DNA of 43,989 bases from Eubacterium sp. (GTDB taxonomy: Bacteria > Bacillota > Clostridia > Lachnospirales > Lachnospiraceae): contig JAFUDC010000044.1 of assembly GCA_017459345.1 (NCBI GenBank), forward strand, positions 1-43,989, in the 5' to 3' direction. Position 1 is the first letter of the stretch; each line of letters opens with the position of its first letter. This document shows positions 25,220-33,266 of this stretch, in pieces. Position numbers and translations under genes: made by a program. The notes beneath the pieces are model-generated. The model did not search any database. It was not told the DNA's origin and worked only from the letters and a program-made list of their open reading frames with translations.

Positions 25220-25840
25220 TTATACGTAACACTCTCTAATCTTATTCAGGGCTCTTTTCTCGATCCTGCTGACGTAGGACCTCGAGATACCCATTATGAG
25301 GGCGACTTCCTTCTGTGTATGAGGCCTGTAGCCCTTCAGTCCGTATCTCATGAGTATGACCTCCCTGTCTCGGCCCTGCCCCAGCGCATCCACTGCCTGG
25401 TCCAGTCCTTTCAGATAATACTTATATATATACTGCTCGATAATCTCCGGTTCTTCTGTACAGAGGATATCCATCAGGCTGATGTGATTGCCCTCCTGGT
25501 CCGTGCCGATGGGTTCGTACAGAGAAACCTCCCGCAGCAGCTTCTTCTCCTGACGCAGCATCATCAGCAGCTCATTATCGATACATCTTGCCGCATAGGT
25601 TGCCAGCCTGCCGCCTCTTTTTTCATCAAATGTACCTACCGCCTTGATCAGACCGATGGTGCCGATGGATATCAGATCATCCTGGTCCCGGTCTGGGGAT
25701 TGATACTTTTTTACTATATGGGCTACCAGACGCAGATTATGCTCGATCAGCTTATCCCGGGCTGACAGGTCACCGGCTCTGTACATCTGCAAATACTGTT
25801 TTTCTTCCTCCGGACGCAAAGGCTTTTCAAAGGACTGCAT
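25220..25840 (-). CDS. sigK: Sporulation sigma factor SigK, without pro-sequence
   Basis: A 206-residue sigma-70 family factor of the sporulation group. Region 2 has NLRLVAHIVKKY, DLISIGTIGLIKAVGTFDEKRG and RLATYAARCIDNE; region 4 has MRYGLKGYRPHTQKEVALIMGISRSYVSRIEKRA. It is most like SigK, the late mother-cell factor. The protein starts at MQSFEKPLRPEEEKQYL, where mature SigK begins in Bacillus, and an in-frame stop lies just upstream. So the usual inhibitory pro-sequence is absent, as known for Clostridioides difficile. GGAG precedes ATG 25840. SigE-like identity is less likely. Confidence 0.85.
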   Translation of the reverse strand: MQSFEKPLRPEEEKQYLQMYRAGDLSARDKLIEHNLRLVAHIVKKYQSPDRDQDDLISIGTIGLIKAVGTFDEKRGGRLATYAARCIDNELLMMLRQEKKLLREVSLYEPIGTDQEGNHISLMDILCTEEPEIIEQYIYKYYLKGLDQAVDALGQGRDREVILMRYGLKGYRPHTQKEVALIMGISRSYVSRIEKRALNKIRECYV

Positions 25841-25946
25841 GCCAAACTCCGAAAACCGTATTCTTTATACTATATGCGGTATGGGATGGCCAATGTTCCT
25901 GCCCCTTTTTATGCTGACTAATGCCTTCCCCGGGATATACGGGCTA

Positions 25947-27170
25947 TTATTCTTTCCTTCTGAGCAGCCAGCCCGGCTTTAGTCTTTCCGGAAAGCGGAT
26001 CCAGATCTCCTGCTTAGGATGGGGTGCCGACTCCACCGGCGTCCGGTTCTCATCCAGAAGTTCAAGAACAGGGAGAATCCTGTTGCTTCCATCCGGAACC
26101 ATGACCTCAATCTCCTCGCCGACAGAGAACTTGTTCCTCTGATAAATCTTATGATAGCCATCCTGGTCTATATCCTGGATAATTCCGATGTAGGTATACT
26201 CCTTGATGTAGGTGCTGGCATCATAGATCTGAGCCGTCTCATCCGGCCTGCCGTAGAAAAAACCGGTGGTAAACTTGCGGTATGTACATTTGGCAATTTC
26301 GGAAATGTAGTAGTCCATCCGGGACTCATAAAGCTCCGGGGACTTCCTGTAATCATCGATCGCCTGCCGGTAGGTCCTGGTGACGGCGGCCACATAGAGG
26401 GCCGTCTTCATCCTGCCTTCAATCTTTAAACTGTCTATCCCGGCATCCAGAAGATCCGGTATGTGCTCGATCATGCACAGGTCCCTGGAATTAAAGATAT
26501 AGGTCCCTCTCTCATTCTCCTCCACCGGCAGGTACTCTCCCGGCCGGCTTTCCTCTACCACGTAGTACTTCCAGCGGCAGGGGTGGGTGCAGGCACCCAT
26601 GTTGGCATTCCTTCCGGTAAAATAATTGCTGAGCAGGCATCTGCCGGAATGGGAAATGCACATGGCACCATGGACGAAGGCTTCGATTTCCATATCATCA
26701 GGGATGTTCCGGCGGATCTCCTTAAGCTCATGGATGGACAGCTCTCTGGCCGCCACCACCCGGCTGGCCCCCTGGTCGTGCCAGAACCGGTAGGTCATAT
26801 AGTTGGTGGAGTTTGCCTGGGTGCTGATATGGATGTCAATCTCCGGACAGACCTCCTTAGCCAGAGTAAAGACTCCCGGATCGGAGATGATCAGGGCATC
26901 GGGCTTAAGCTCCTTAAGTTCCTCAAAATAGGTCCGGATTCCTTTTACATCCAGGTTGTGGGCGACGATGTTGGCAGTGACGTAAACCTTAACGCCATGG
27001 TCGTGGGCATAGGCAATCCCCTCTGCCATATCTTCCCGGGAGAAATTCTTAGCCTTTGCCCTGAGGCCGTACATTTCCCCGCCGATATATACCGCATCGG
27101 CACCGTATAAGACGGCAGCCTTCAGCACCTCCAGGGAGCTGGCGGGTATCAATAACTCTGTATCTCTCAT
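25947..27170 (-). CDS. trhP: U32 family tRNA hydroxylation protein TrhP
   Basis: A 407-residue peptidase U32 family protein. Typical blocks are ELLIPASSLEVLKAAVLYGA, YIGGEMYGLRAKAKNF, EAFVHGAMCISHSGRCLLSN and GACTHPCRWKY, whose Cys residues bind an iron-sulfur cluster in the family. Despite the name, TrhP-type members hydroxylate wobble uridine 34 of tRNA using prephenate. The gene sits 9 bp downstream of the trmR-type methyltransferase gene, the same pairing as yrrM-yrrN/O in Bacillus subtilis. Together they would make 5-methoxyuridine. Only one U32 gene is seen here, whereas Bacillus has two. Confidence 0.85.
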   Translation of the reverse strand: MRDTELLIPASSLEVLKAAVLYGADAVYIGGEMYGLRAKAKNFSREDMAEGIAYAHDHGVKVYVTANIVAHNLDVKGIRTYFEELKELKPDALIISDPGVFTLAKEVCPEIDIHISTQANSTNYMTYRFWHDQGASRVVAARELSIHELKEIRRNIPDDMEIEAFVHGAMCISHSGRCLLSNYFTGRNANMGACTHPCRWKYYVVEESRPGEYLPVEENERGTYIFNSRDLCMIEHIPDLLDAGIDSLKIEGRMKTALYVAAVTRTYRQAIDDYRKSPELYESRMDYYISEIAKCTYRKFTTGFFYGRPDETAQIYDASTYIKEYTYIGIIQDIDQDGYHKIYQRNKFSVGEEIEVMVPDGSNRILPVLELLDENRTPVESAPHPKQEIWIRFPERLKPGWLLRRKE

Positions 27171-27179
27171 ATTTTTCTT

Positions 27180-27824
27180 TCACTTCCTCACACTGACGGC
27201 CGCCCCGTCCCCGCATTCCAGAATCACCGAATCAAGCTCAGGGGAATGAGTCAGGACATAGAGGTATTCTCTCATCCTGCTGTGGATGGTGTGGTTCCGC
27301 CTGCGGATGGCATAGCGGGATTCATAGATATCCCCATCCTGAAGCACATTATCTGACAGGAGGATTCCGGAAGGGGCCAGCAGACGCATGATTTCGGGAA
27401 AGAAATGGATATACTGTCCCTTGGCCGCATCCATAAAGATAAAATCGTAAGGTCCTTCAAGATCTTTTAAGATATCAGCCGCATCACCGGCTAAGAGGCA
27501 GATACGGTCTTCCCGGCCGGCTGTCCGGATGTTAGCCCTGGCCCGCTCAATCCTGGGCGGATAATTTTCAATGGTTGTGATCCTGGCCTCATCAGGAATT
27601 CTCTCTGCCATAAAAAGGGCAGAGAAACCGATGGCGGTTCCCACCTCCAGAATCCTGAGGGGCTTCCTGATCTTAAGCAGGACATTTAAAAGGTCCCGGG
27701 TTGCCTCCCGGATGATGGGCACCTGATCAGCTGCCGCTTCCTCCTCAATCCGGCGGAGAGTTTCCGAGCTCTCATCGGAGCCGAAGGACCGGATAAAATC
27801 AGCCACTCTTTGCCGGTCTGTCAT
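27180..27824 (-). CDS. trmR: O-methyltransferase TrmR (tRNA 5-hydroxyuridine methyltransferase)
   Basis: A 214-residue SAM-dependent methyltransferase of the class I O-methyltransferase type. The SAM motif is ILEVGTAIGFSALFMAE, with motif II acidic ITTIENYP, DAADIL, and the metal-binding DFIFMDAAKGQY and LLSDNVLQDG. It likely methylates 5-hydroxyuridine at tRNA position 34, inferred from its place next to trhP and an mltG-like gene, the yrrL-yrrM-yrrN order of Bacillus. Its ATG overlaps the stop of the mltG-like gene (ATGA). Confidence 0.85.
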   Translation of the reverse strand: MTDRQRVADFIRSFGSDESSETLRRIEEEAAADQVPIIREATRDLLNVLLKIRKPLRILEVGTAIGFSALFMAERIPDEARITTIENYPPRIERARANIRTAGREDRICLLAGDAADILKDLEGPYDFIFMDAAKGQYIHFFPEIMRLLAPSGILLSDNVLQDGDIYESRYAIRRRNHTIHSRMREYLYVLTHSPELDSVILECGDGAAVSVRK

Positions 27825-28186
27825 GATTCCTCGTCCTCCGCCCTGGTTATGATCTCCATGATCTGGGACGGCTTCATGGAAGCCCTGAGGATATACTCAC
27901 CCGGCTTGATCCGGTCATATCCTTCCATGGTGCGGAAAGAGAGGGCGGTAATGCGGGCGTTTTTCACGATGCCGGTCCGTTCCAGGTCTTTTGCAATATT
28001 CAGAAGGGATTCTCCCTCCGTCACCGTGATCAAGCTCTCGGTGGCGGATGCCGAATTATCATAGGCCTGGTCGGCAAAAACAGCATAACCGATCTTCCTT
28101 GCTTCATTGAATGCCAATACGGACAGAAGAATGAAAAATATTAGAAAGAGCAGCCGGATCACTGCCCCGGATATCTTCTCAAACAT
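27821..28186 (-). CDS. Short MltG-like membrane protein lacking the lytic domain
   Basis: A 121-residue protein with one N-terminal transmembrane segment (about 10-30), followed by a LysM-like region found at the N terminus of MltG (VTEGESLLNIAKDLERTGIVKNA, then GYDRIKPGEYILRASM). The large catalytic part of the endolytic transglycosylase is absent, and the gene ends cleanly with an ATGA overlap to trmR. So it is a natural short form rather than a frameshift. It may bind glycan without cutting. ATG 28186 follows a GGGGG ribosome site; an upstream GTG is less likely. Confidence 0.75.
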   Translation of the reverse strand: MFEKISGAVIRLLFLIFFILLSVLAFNEARKIGYAVFADQAYDNSASATESLITVTEGESLLNIAKDLERTGIVKNARITALSFRTMEGYDRIKPGEYILRASMKPSQIMEIITRAEDEES

Positions 28187-28197
28187 TAGCACACCCC

Positions 28198-28572
28198 CTA
28201 ATCCATGTAGGATACATCAATTTGAATCTCTCCGGCCAGGCAGTCATAAACCCGGCGGAGCATGGTGTTCACCGTCTCCTCAGACCGGAGAAAATCCATC
28301 ACGCAGGACTCCATCAGAATGTCCTTATACTCATCATAGAGGGCATCTGCCTTCTCAAAGTAGGCTTCCTCCTGCTCATCCAGATACAGGTTCTTCCTGC
28401 GAAACTCATTGAACTTCTGGTAGGTTTCCTGATGCTCTTTGAGAACCTTGAGACTCTTTTTGTATCTGCGGTAATCTTCTGTCTCTTTGATAAACGCTGT
28501 CAGGTCCTGGGTCCTTCGGACCACCTGGTCTGCCTCAGGCAGAAGGCCCGGCTCTTTTTTCTCGGACTGCAT
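28198..28572 (-). CDS. YlbF/YmcA family protein
   Basis: A 124-residue, all-helical protein of the YlbF/YmcA (Com_YlbF) family: LTAFIKETEDYRRYKKSLK, then YQKFNEFRRKNLYL and the C-terminal INTMLRRV-type helix. In Bacillus, YlbF and YmcA with YaaT modulate RNase Y and developmental RNA processing. Its position directly downstream of RNase J fits an RNA-related role. I start at ATG 28572 (AGGAGG upstream); an open frame continues upstream to 28620 but lacks a ribosome site. Confidence 0.8.
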   Translation of the reverse strand: MQSEKKEPGLLPEADQVVRRTQDLTAFIKETEDYRRYKKSLKVLKEHQETYQKFNEFRRKNLYLDEQEEAYFEKADALYDEYKDILMESCVMDFLRSEETVNTMLRRVYDCLAGEIQIDVSYMD

Positions 28573-28636
28573 AGTATCCCTCCTGATCATCCATAAGTCC
28601 AGCGCCCGGCTTTCGCGCAAATCGCTTTCCCCGGAC

Positions 28637-30298
28637 TTATACCTCCATGATTATAGGAAGAATCATGGGACTTCTCTTCATTTTCTTCCAGATGAATCCA
28701 CCCAGGTCATCCCGGATGGCGGTCTTGATCCGGCCCCAGTCTGTAATCTTTTTGGCATAGCAGCGGTCCAGGGTCTCTCTTACAACCTCTCTGGACTCTT
28801 CCATGAGATTCTCACTCTCCCTGACATAGACAAAGCCTCGGGAGACGATATCCGGGCCGGCCAGCAGCATGTTGTTGTAGCGGTCCAGGGTGACCACCAC
28901 GATAAAGAGACCATTCTGGGACAGGTGCTGGCGGTCTCTGATGACAATATTGCCCACGTCTCCGACACCCAGCCCGTCCACGAATACTCCTCCTGCCGGC
29001 ACCTTGCCAGTGACCCTTGCCTGGTCAGAGGAGATGGAAAGGACGTCTCCGGATCTTAATATGATTACATTCTCCTTGGGAATTCCCATCTCTATGGCCA
29101 GATTTCTGTGGGACATAAGATGGTGGTACTCCCCATGGACCGGGATGGCATACTGGGGCTTGGTGAGGGTGTAGATCAGCTTGATCTCCTCCTCACAGGC
29201 ATGTCCGGACACATGGGTATCCTGGTAGAGGACCTTGGCTCCCTTTAAGGCCAGCTCATTCATCACCCTGCTGACTGCCTTCTCATTGCCCGGTATGGGA
29301 TGGGAGCTGAAGATGATCACATCTCCCGGATTGATGGAAACCTTTCTGTGGGTCGATGCAGCCATGCGGCTTAAGGCCGCCATGGTCTCTCCCTGGCTTC
29401 CGGTGGTGATCAGGACAATCTTGTCGTCGGGATAATTCCTCATCTCCTCAATCTCAATAAGGGTATTCTTGGGAATCTGTATATATCCAAGCTCCGCGGC
29501 TGTGGAGATGGTGGTCACCATGCTGCGGCCTTCCACCACAACCTTCTTGCCGTACTTATAGGCACAGTTGATGATCTGCTGCACCCTGTCCACATTGGAA
29601 GCAAATGTGGCGACGATGATGCGGTGATCGTTATTCTCATTAAAGAGATGGTCCAGAGTCTTGCCCACGGTCCTCTCAGAGGGGGTAAAACCGGGGCGCT
29701 CACAGTTGGTGCTGTCGCACATGAGGGCCAGGACCCCCTTCTTTCCCAGCTCTGCGAACCGGCCCAGGTCGATGGCATCTCCGAATACCGGCGTGTAGTC
29801 AATCTTAAAATCTCCGGTATGCACGATAATTCCGGCAGGGGAATAGATGGCCAGGGCAGCAGCATCTGAGATGCTGTGGTTGGTCTTGATAAATTCTATG
29901 CGGAAGCAGCCCAGGTTGATGGACTGTCCATGCTTAACCACCTTCCTCTTGGTGGACTTTAACAGGTTGTGCTCTTTTAATTTATTCTCGATCAGGCCCA
30001 TGGTAAGCTTGGTGGCGTACACGGGCATGTTGATTTCTTTTAAAGCATAGGGAATGGCTCCGATATGGTCCTCATGACCATGGGTGATCACCAGTCCTTT
30101 TACTTTGGATTCATTCTCCTTCAGATATGTGATATCCGGTATAACCAGATCAATTCCCAGCATATCTTCATCCGGAAAAGCCAGGCCGCAGTCGACTACT
30201 ATAATACTGTCATCATATTCAAAGGCTGTAATATTCATGCCGATCTGCTCAAGCCCGCCTAATGGGATGATTTTTACTGACTGCTTTTTTGTTTTCAA
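28637..30298 (-). CDS. rnj: Ribonuclease J
   Basis: A 553-residue metallo-beta-lactamase/beta-CASP RNase with 5'-exonuclease and endonuclease activity, central to mRNA decay and rRNA maturation. Motifs: GGLEQIGMNITAFEYDD, VDCGLAFPD, the zinc motif THGHEDHIGAIPYAL, HTGDFKIDYTP, the beta-CASP segment and the C-terminal HVSGHACEEE and PVHGEYHHL. The start is TTG 30298 (LKTKKQSVKI), with GGAGG 7 nt upstream; the longer frame to 30346 has no ribosome site. Gene order RNase J then YlbF is seen here; RuvX lies upstream after a hairpin. Confidence 0.96.
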   Translation of the reverse strand: MKTKKQSVKIIPLGGLEQIGMNITAFEYDDSIIVVDCGLAFPDEDMLGIDLVIPDITYLKENESKVKGLVITHGHEDHIGAIPYALKEINMPVYATKLTMGLIENKLKEHNLLKSTKRKVVKHGQSINLGCFRIEFIKTNHSISDAAALAIYSPAGIIVHTGDFKIDYTPVFGDAIDLGRFAELGKKGVLALMCDSTNCERPGFTPSERTVGKTLDHLFNENNDHRIIVATFASNVDRVQQIINCAYKYGKKVVVEGRSMVTTISTAAELGYIQIPKNTLIEIEEMRNYPDDKIVLITTGSQGETMAALSRMAASTHRKVSINPGDVIIFSSHPIPGNEKAVSRVMNELALKGAKVLYQDTHVSGHACEEEIKLIYTLTKPQYAIPVHGEYHHLMSHRNLAIEMGIPKENVIILRSGDVLSISSDQARVTGKVPAGGVFVDGLGVGDVGNIVIRDRQHLSQNGLFIVVVTLDRYNNMLLAGPDIVSRGFVYVRESENLMEESREVVRETLDRCYAKKITDWGRIKTAIRDDLGGFIWKKMKRSPMILPIIMEV

Positions 30299-30384
30299 AC
30301 TATAACCTCCGTTCTTATTCATCAGCCTCCCGGGGAGGCCTCTCATTTACGCTGAAGAGAAGATAAGACCATCTCAACTGCCAA

Positions 30385-30421
30385 ACAGCCGGGAGTACGT
30401 ATCACATGCGCTCCCGGCTGT
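30385..30421 (-). terminator. Hairpin terminator between DUF1292 and RNase J genes
   Basis: ACAGCCGGGAG (30385-30395) pairs with CTCCCGGCTGT (30411-30421), 11 bp. T-rich sequence on the minus strand is short (TTTGG), so read-through to the RNase J gene is possible. Confidence 0.6.
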
Positions 30422-30440
30422 AAAAAGCTCTCTTGCTGTA

Positions 30441-30755
30441 TCATTCTACTTCAATGTCCAGATCTTCCATCAGCTGTTCAAATACCCTGGAGACATTCTC
30501 AAGTTCCTCCTCATCCTCCACGATCTCGTAGGATACCATGTCCCCGGACTCCCCCGGGATCTCCTTCATGATGTAAACCACCGTATCCTCATCGTCACGA
30601 ATCATCTGGTCCTCGGAAACCAGCAGATAATTATTCCCATTAATCGTTGTCTGTTCAAGGATATAGAACTCTATCTCCGTATTGTCATCTGTCAGAAAAG
30701 GAATGCTCTCAATATTCTTCATATATTCCTCTGTTCCGTACTCTCGTTCACTCAT
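30441..30755 (-). CDS. DUF1292 family protein
   Basis: A 104-residue acidic protein of the DUF1292 (YrzB-like) family: FLTDDNTEIEFYILEQTTINGNNYLLVSED, then DTVVYIMKEI and an acidic C terminus. Function unknown. It forms the conserved ireB-ruvX-DUF1292 cluster of Firmicutes. ATG 30755 overlaps the ruvX stop by 8 bp (ATGAGTGA). The alternative ATG 30761 two codons earlier is equally possible. Confidence 0.9.
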   Translation of the reverse strand: MSEREYGTEEYMKNIESIPFLTDDNTEIEFYILEQTTINGNNYLLVSEDQMIRDDEDTVVYIMKEIPGESGDMVSYEIVEDEEELENVSRVFEQLMEDLDIEVE

Positions 30756-31191
30756 CTTCATCCGGAACCGGATGCGCATCCATATAGCTCTGCAGTATCA
30801 GAGCTGCCGCCATCCAGTCCACCCGCTCTTTACGGTGTTCCCGCCTGATCCCTGCTTCCTTTAAAATGCGAAGGGATTCCACCGTGGTCAATCTCTCGTC
30901 CCATAACTCCACCGGCAGTCCGGTTCTCTTCATCAGCAGGTCGCGGAACTCATAAGTCGCCTGGACGCGTTCTCCCAATGTGTTGTTCATGTTCTTCGGC
31001 AGACCAAGTATGATCTTATCTATCCCATATTCCTGCACGATCTCATTGATCCGCGCAAGCGTCTGACGCAGCTTAGACGCTGACTTTCTGGTGATCGTCT
31101 CCAAACCCTGGGCAGTGATGCCCAGCTCATCGCTCACTGCCACTCCTGTCGTTTTGCTGCCAAAGTCCAGACCCATCCATCGCTTCTTCAT
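30748..31191 (-). CDS. ruvX: RuvX/YqgF, pre-16S rRNA nuclease
   Basis: A 147-residue RNase H-fold protein, probably finishing the 16S rRNA 5' end. Motifs: WMGLDFGSKTTGVAVSDELG, IILGLPKNMNNTLGERV, ELWDERLTTVES and RVDWMAAALILQSYMD, containing the acidic catalytic residues. Length is normal. It starts one base after the ireB stop and overlaps the DUF1292 gene. Confidence 0.95.
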   Translation of the reverse strand: MKKRWMGLDFGSKTTGVAVSDELGITAQGLETITRKSASKLRQTLARINEIVQEYGIDKIILGLPKNMNNTLGERVQATYEFRDLLMKRTGLPVELWDERLTTVESLRILKEAGIRREHRKERVDWMAAALILQSYMDAHPVPDEDE

Positions 31192-31192
31192 C

Positions 31193-31450
31193 TTATCTCA
31201 GCTTCGTCTCGATATAATTCTCAAATAATACTTCCAGGATCTCATCCCGCTCCACCTTCATGATAAGACTTCTGGCGCCGTTATGACTGGTGATATAGGT
31301 GGGGTCACCGGACATAATATATCCCACGATCTGGTTGATCGGGTTGTAGCCCTTTTCCGTCAGGGACTGGTACACATCTCTTAATATTGATTCCACATCA
31401 TACTGCTGTTCCTTGACGACCTGAAAGAACTGCGTATTATTTCTACCCAT
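31193..31450 (-). CDS. ireB: IreB family regulatory phosphoprotein
   Basis: An 85-residue protein (formerly DUF965): VEEQ-like start, then [57 protein letters not shown] in segments. IreB is a substrate of the Ser/Thr kinase IreK in enterococci, phosphorylated on N-terminal Thr. Here one candidate, Thr6 (MGRNNTQF), remains. It stands before ruvX as in other Firmicutes. AGGAGG-type site precedes ATG 31450. Confidence 0.93.
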   Translation of the reverse strand: MGRNNTQFFQVVKEQQYDVESILRDVYQSLTEKGYNPINQIVGYIMSGDPTYITSHNGARSLIMKVERDEILEVLFENYIETKLR

Positions 31451-31504
31451 CGTATGCCTCCTTCCTCTTGGAAATTTATCATTACCATTCTACTATGAGT
31501 CAGA

Positions 31505-32857
31505 TTAAAATTCAATCGAAACTTTTCCAAATAGTAAATTTTTATCCAAAAATCCTTCGACTTCAACCGCAATAATCGAGTTTTGTTTCAACATTTGATA
31601 ATTCTCGTCGAATTGTACGGCAACTTTGAGATAGCGGTCCGTGTAGCCCTGCATATAAGGAAGGCCGTCAATGACCACCTTTTCCTCAAGCAGGACCTTC
31701 TGAATGGTCCCCACAAAGGTCTCCTCATACTCTCTTTTGAGTTGTTGGGCCAGGCTGATCAGCCTGCCGCTTCTCATGGTCTTAACCTGGTCGGGAAGGT
31801 GGCCGCTCATGGTCTCCGCCCGGGTTCCCTTTCTCACAGAGTACTTAAAGATATGCATCTCATAGAGACGGATCTTCATGAGGAAGGCATAGGTCTCTTC
31901 GAATTCCTCTTCTGTCTCACCCACAAAGCCGGCAATCACATCGGTGGTAAGAGCCGGTTTGTCATATGCCTTGCGCAGGATGGCCAGAGCCTTCTCATAA
32001 TCCAGGGTGCTATAGTGGCGGTTCATCCTCTTTAAGGTTTCATCCGCCCCGCTCTGCAAAGACAGGTGAAAGTGGGGGCAGAGCTTGTCACAGTCAAGCA
32101 GGCCCCGGACAAAGTCCTCGGTGATGATCCGGGGTTCCAGGGATCCAAGCCGGATCCGCTCGATACCCTGGATGGCATTCACCCTTTTTATGATCGAAAG
32201 AAGGTCAATGTCCGGGCCCTCCCCTGTTCCCAGATCCTTACCATAGGAACTTAAGTGGATCCCGGTCAGGACCACCTCCTTATAGCCGGCCTTGGCCAGG
32301 TCTGTGATCTCCCGGATGACCGCCTCCGGCTCCTTGCTCCGTATCCTCCCCCTGGCATAGGGTATGATACAGTAGGAGCAGAACTGATTGCATCCATCCT
32401 GGATCTTGACGTAGGCCCTGGTGTGACCGGATACCTTATGGATATTCAGGTCCTCATAGGTCTTATCGGCGGATATATCGATCACCTCGGTGATCTGCTG
32501 CCTGGCGGCAAAGTAGTCATCCAGGATGGCTGGCAGGTCTTTTTTCTTATTATTCCCAATCAGTATATCGGCCGCGCCCTGCTCCTTAATGGCCTCTCCC
32601 GAAGCCTGGACATAGCAGCCCGCTGCCACAACCACCGCCTCCGGGTTATTCTTCCTGGCCCGGTGGATCATCTGCCGGCTCTTCCTGTCGGCAATGTTGG
32701 TGACGGAGCAGGTATTAATGATGTAGACGTCCGCCTGGTCCTTAAAATCAACGATATCATACCCCGCCCCGGCAAGCAGTTCCTCCATGGCATCCGTCTC
32801 ATACTGATTCACTTTACAGCCCAGGGTCAGGAAGGCTGCGCTTCTTCTTATCTGCAA
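31505..32857 (-). CDS. mtaB: tRNA t6A37 methylthiotransferase MtaB
   Basis: A 450-residue radical SAM methylthiotransferase that converts t6A37 to ms2t6A in tRNA. The UPF0004 domain has LTLGCKVNQYETDAM, IINTCSVT and VAAGCYVQ, whose three Cys bind one iron-sulfur cluster. The radical SAM motif is QDGCNQFCSYCIIPYARG (C-x3-C-x2-C). A C-terminal TRAM domain follows. It is the MtaB type, as shown by GCKVNQYE. The start is TTG 32857 with AAGGGG upstream. ireB lies 54 bp downstream on the same strand. Confidence 0.94.
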   Translation of the reverse strand: MQIRRSAAFLTLGCKVNQYETDAMEELLAGAGYDIVDFKDQADVYIINTCSVTNIADRKSRQMIHRARKNNPEAVVVAAGCYVQASGEAIKEQGAADILIGNNKKKDLPAILDDYFAARQQITEVIDISADKTYEDLNIHKVSGHTRAYVKIQDGCNQFCSYCIIPYARGRIRSKEPEAVIREITDLAKAGYKEVVLTGIHLSSYGKDLGTGEGPDIDLLSIIKRVNAIQGIERIRLGSLEPRIITEDFVRGLLDCDKLCPHFHLSLQSGADETLKRMNRHYSTLDYEKALAILRKAYDKPALTTDVIAGFVGETEEEFEETYAFLMKIRLYEMHIFKYSVRKGTRAETMSGHLPDQVKTMRSGRLISLAQQLKREYEETFVGTIQKVLLEEKVVIDGLPYMQGYTDRYLKVAVQFDENYQMLKQNSIIAVEVEGFLDKNLLFGKVSIEF

Positions 32858-32872
32858 TTGTTATTCCCCTTA

Positions 32873-32901
32873 TTGACTTTTCCTGTAAAAAACGTTACTA
32901 T
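32873..32901 (+). promoter_or_regulatory. Sigma-A-type promoter of the HPr-like gene
   Basis: -35 box TTGACT (32873-32878), 17-bp spacer and -10 box TACTAT (32896-32901), about 45 nt before the start codon. It faces away from mtaB. Confidence 0.75.
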
Positions 32902-32954
32902 ATTCGTAAATATCCCCGCGATATCAATCTAATAATCCACAGGAGGACAGCTTA

Positions 32955-33194
32955 ATGAAGACTGTTAAAATATCTTTGAATTCTATCGATAAAGTAAAAA
33001 CCTTTGTGAATGAGATCAACCGCTTCAACGCAGAGTTTGACCTGGTATCCGGCCGCTATGTCATTGACGCCAAGTCTATTATGGGCATCTTCTCACTTGA
33101 CATCTCCAAACCCATCGATCTGAACATCCACAACACAGATGATCTGGACGAGATCCTGGAGACATTAAAGCCCTATATCGTGACAGAGGAGTAA
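32955..33194 (+). CDS. HPr-like protein lacking the phosphorylatable histidine
   Basis: A 79-residue HPr-fold protein. The helix and Ser46-equivalent region DAKSIMGIFSLDISKP is well preserved, with Ser41 here. The N-terminal loop that should read GLHARPA with His15 is replaced by SIDKVKT, so it cannot carry the PTS phosphoryl group. This recalls Crh of Bacillus, which keeps Ser46 but not His15 and works in catabolite control. Whether an HPr kinase acts on it is unknown. It has AGGAGG 7-8 nt upstream, a good promoter and a terminator, so it is a single-gene unit. Confidence 0.85.
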   Translation: MKTVKISLNSIDKVKTFVNEINRFNAEFDLVSGRYVIDAKSIMGIFSLDISKPIDLNIHNTDDLDEILETLKPYIVTEE

Positions 33195-33237
33195 CTTGTC
33201 CTTATCGTCCTCCCCAAGATGACCATGGATATAGCTG

Positions 33238-33266
33238 AAAGGTTCGCTGATAAGCGAACCTTTTTT
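33238..33266. terminator. Bidirectional terminator
   Basis: AAAGGTTCGCT (33238-33248) and AGCGAACC (33253-33260) form a tight stem with a 4-nt loop followed by TTTTTT. It serves the HPr-like gene and the convergent thiI gene. Confidence 0.88.

Noticed and set aside
24680..25765. A 361-codon plus-strand frame across yqeG and sigK
   Set aside because: It runs antisense through two well-supported genes and their gap, without a start signal or domain.
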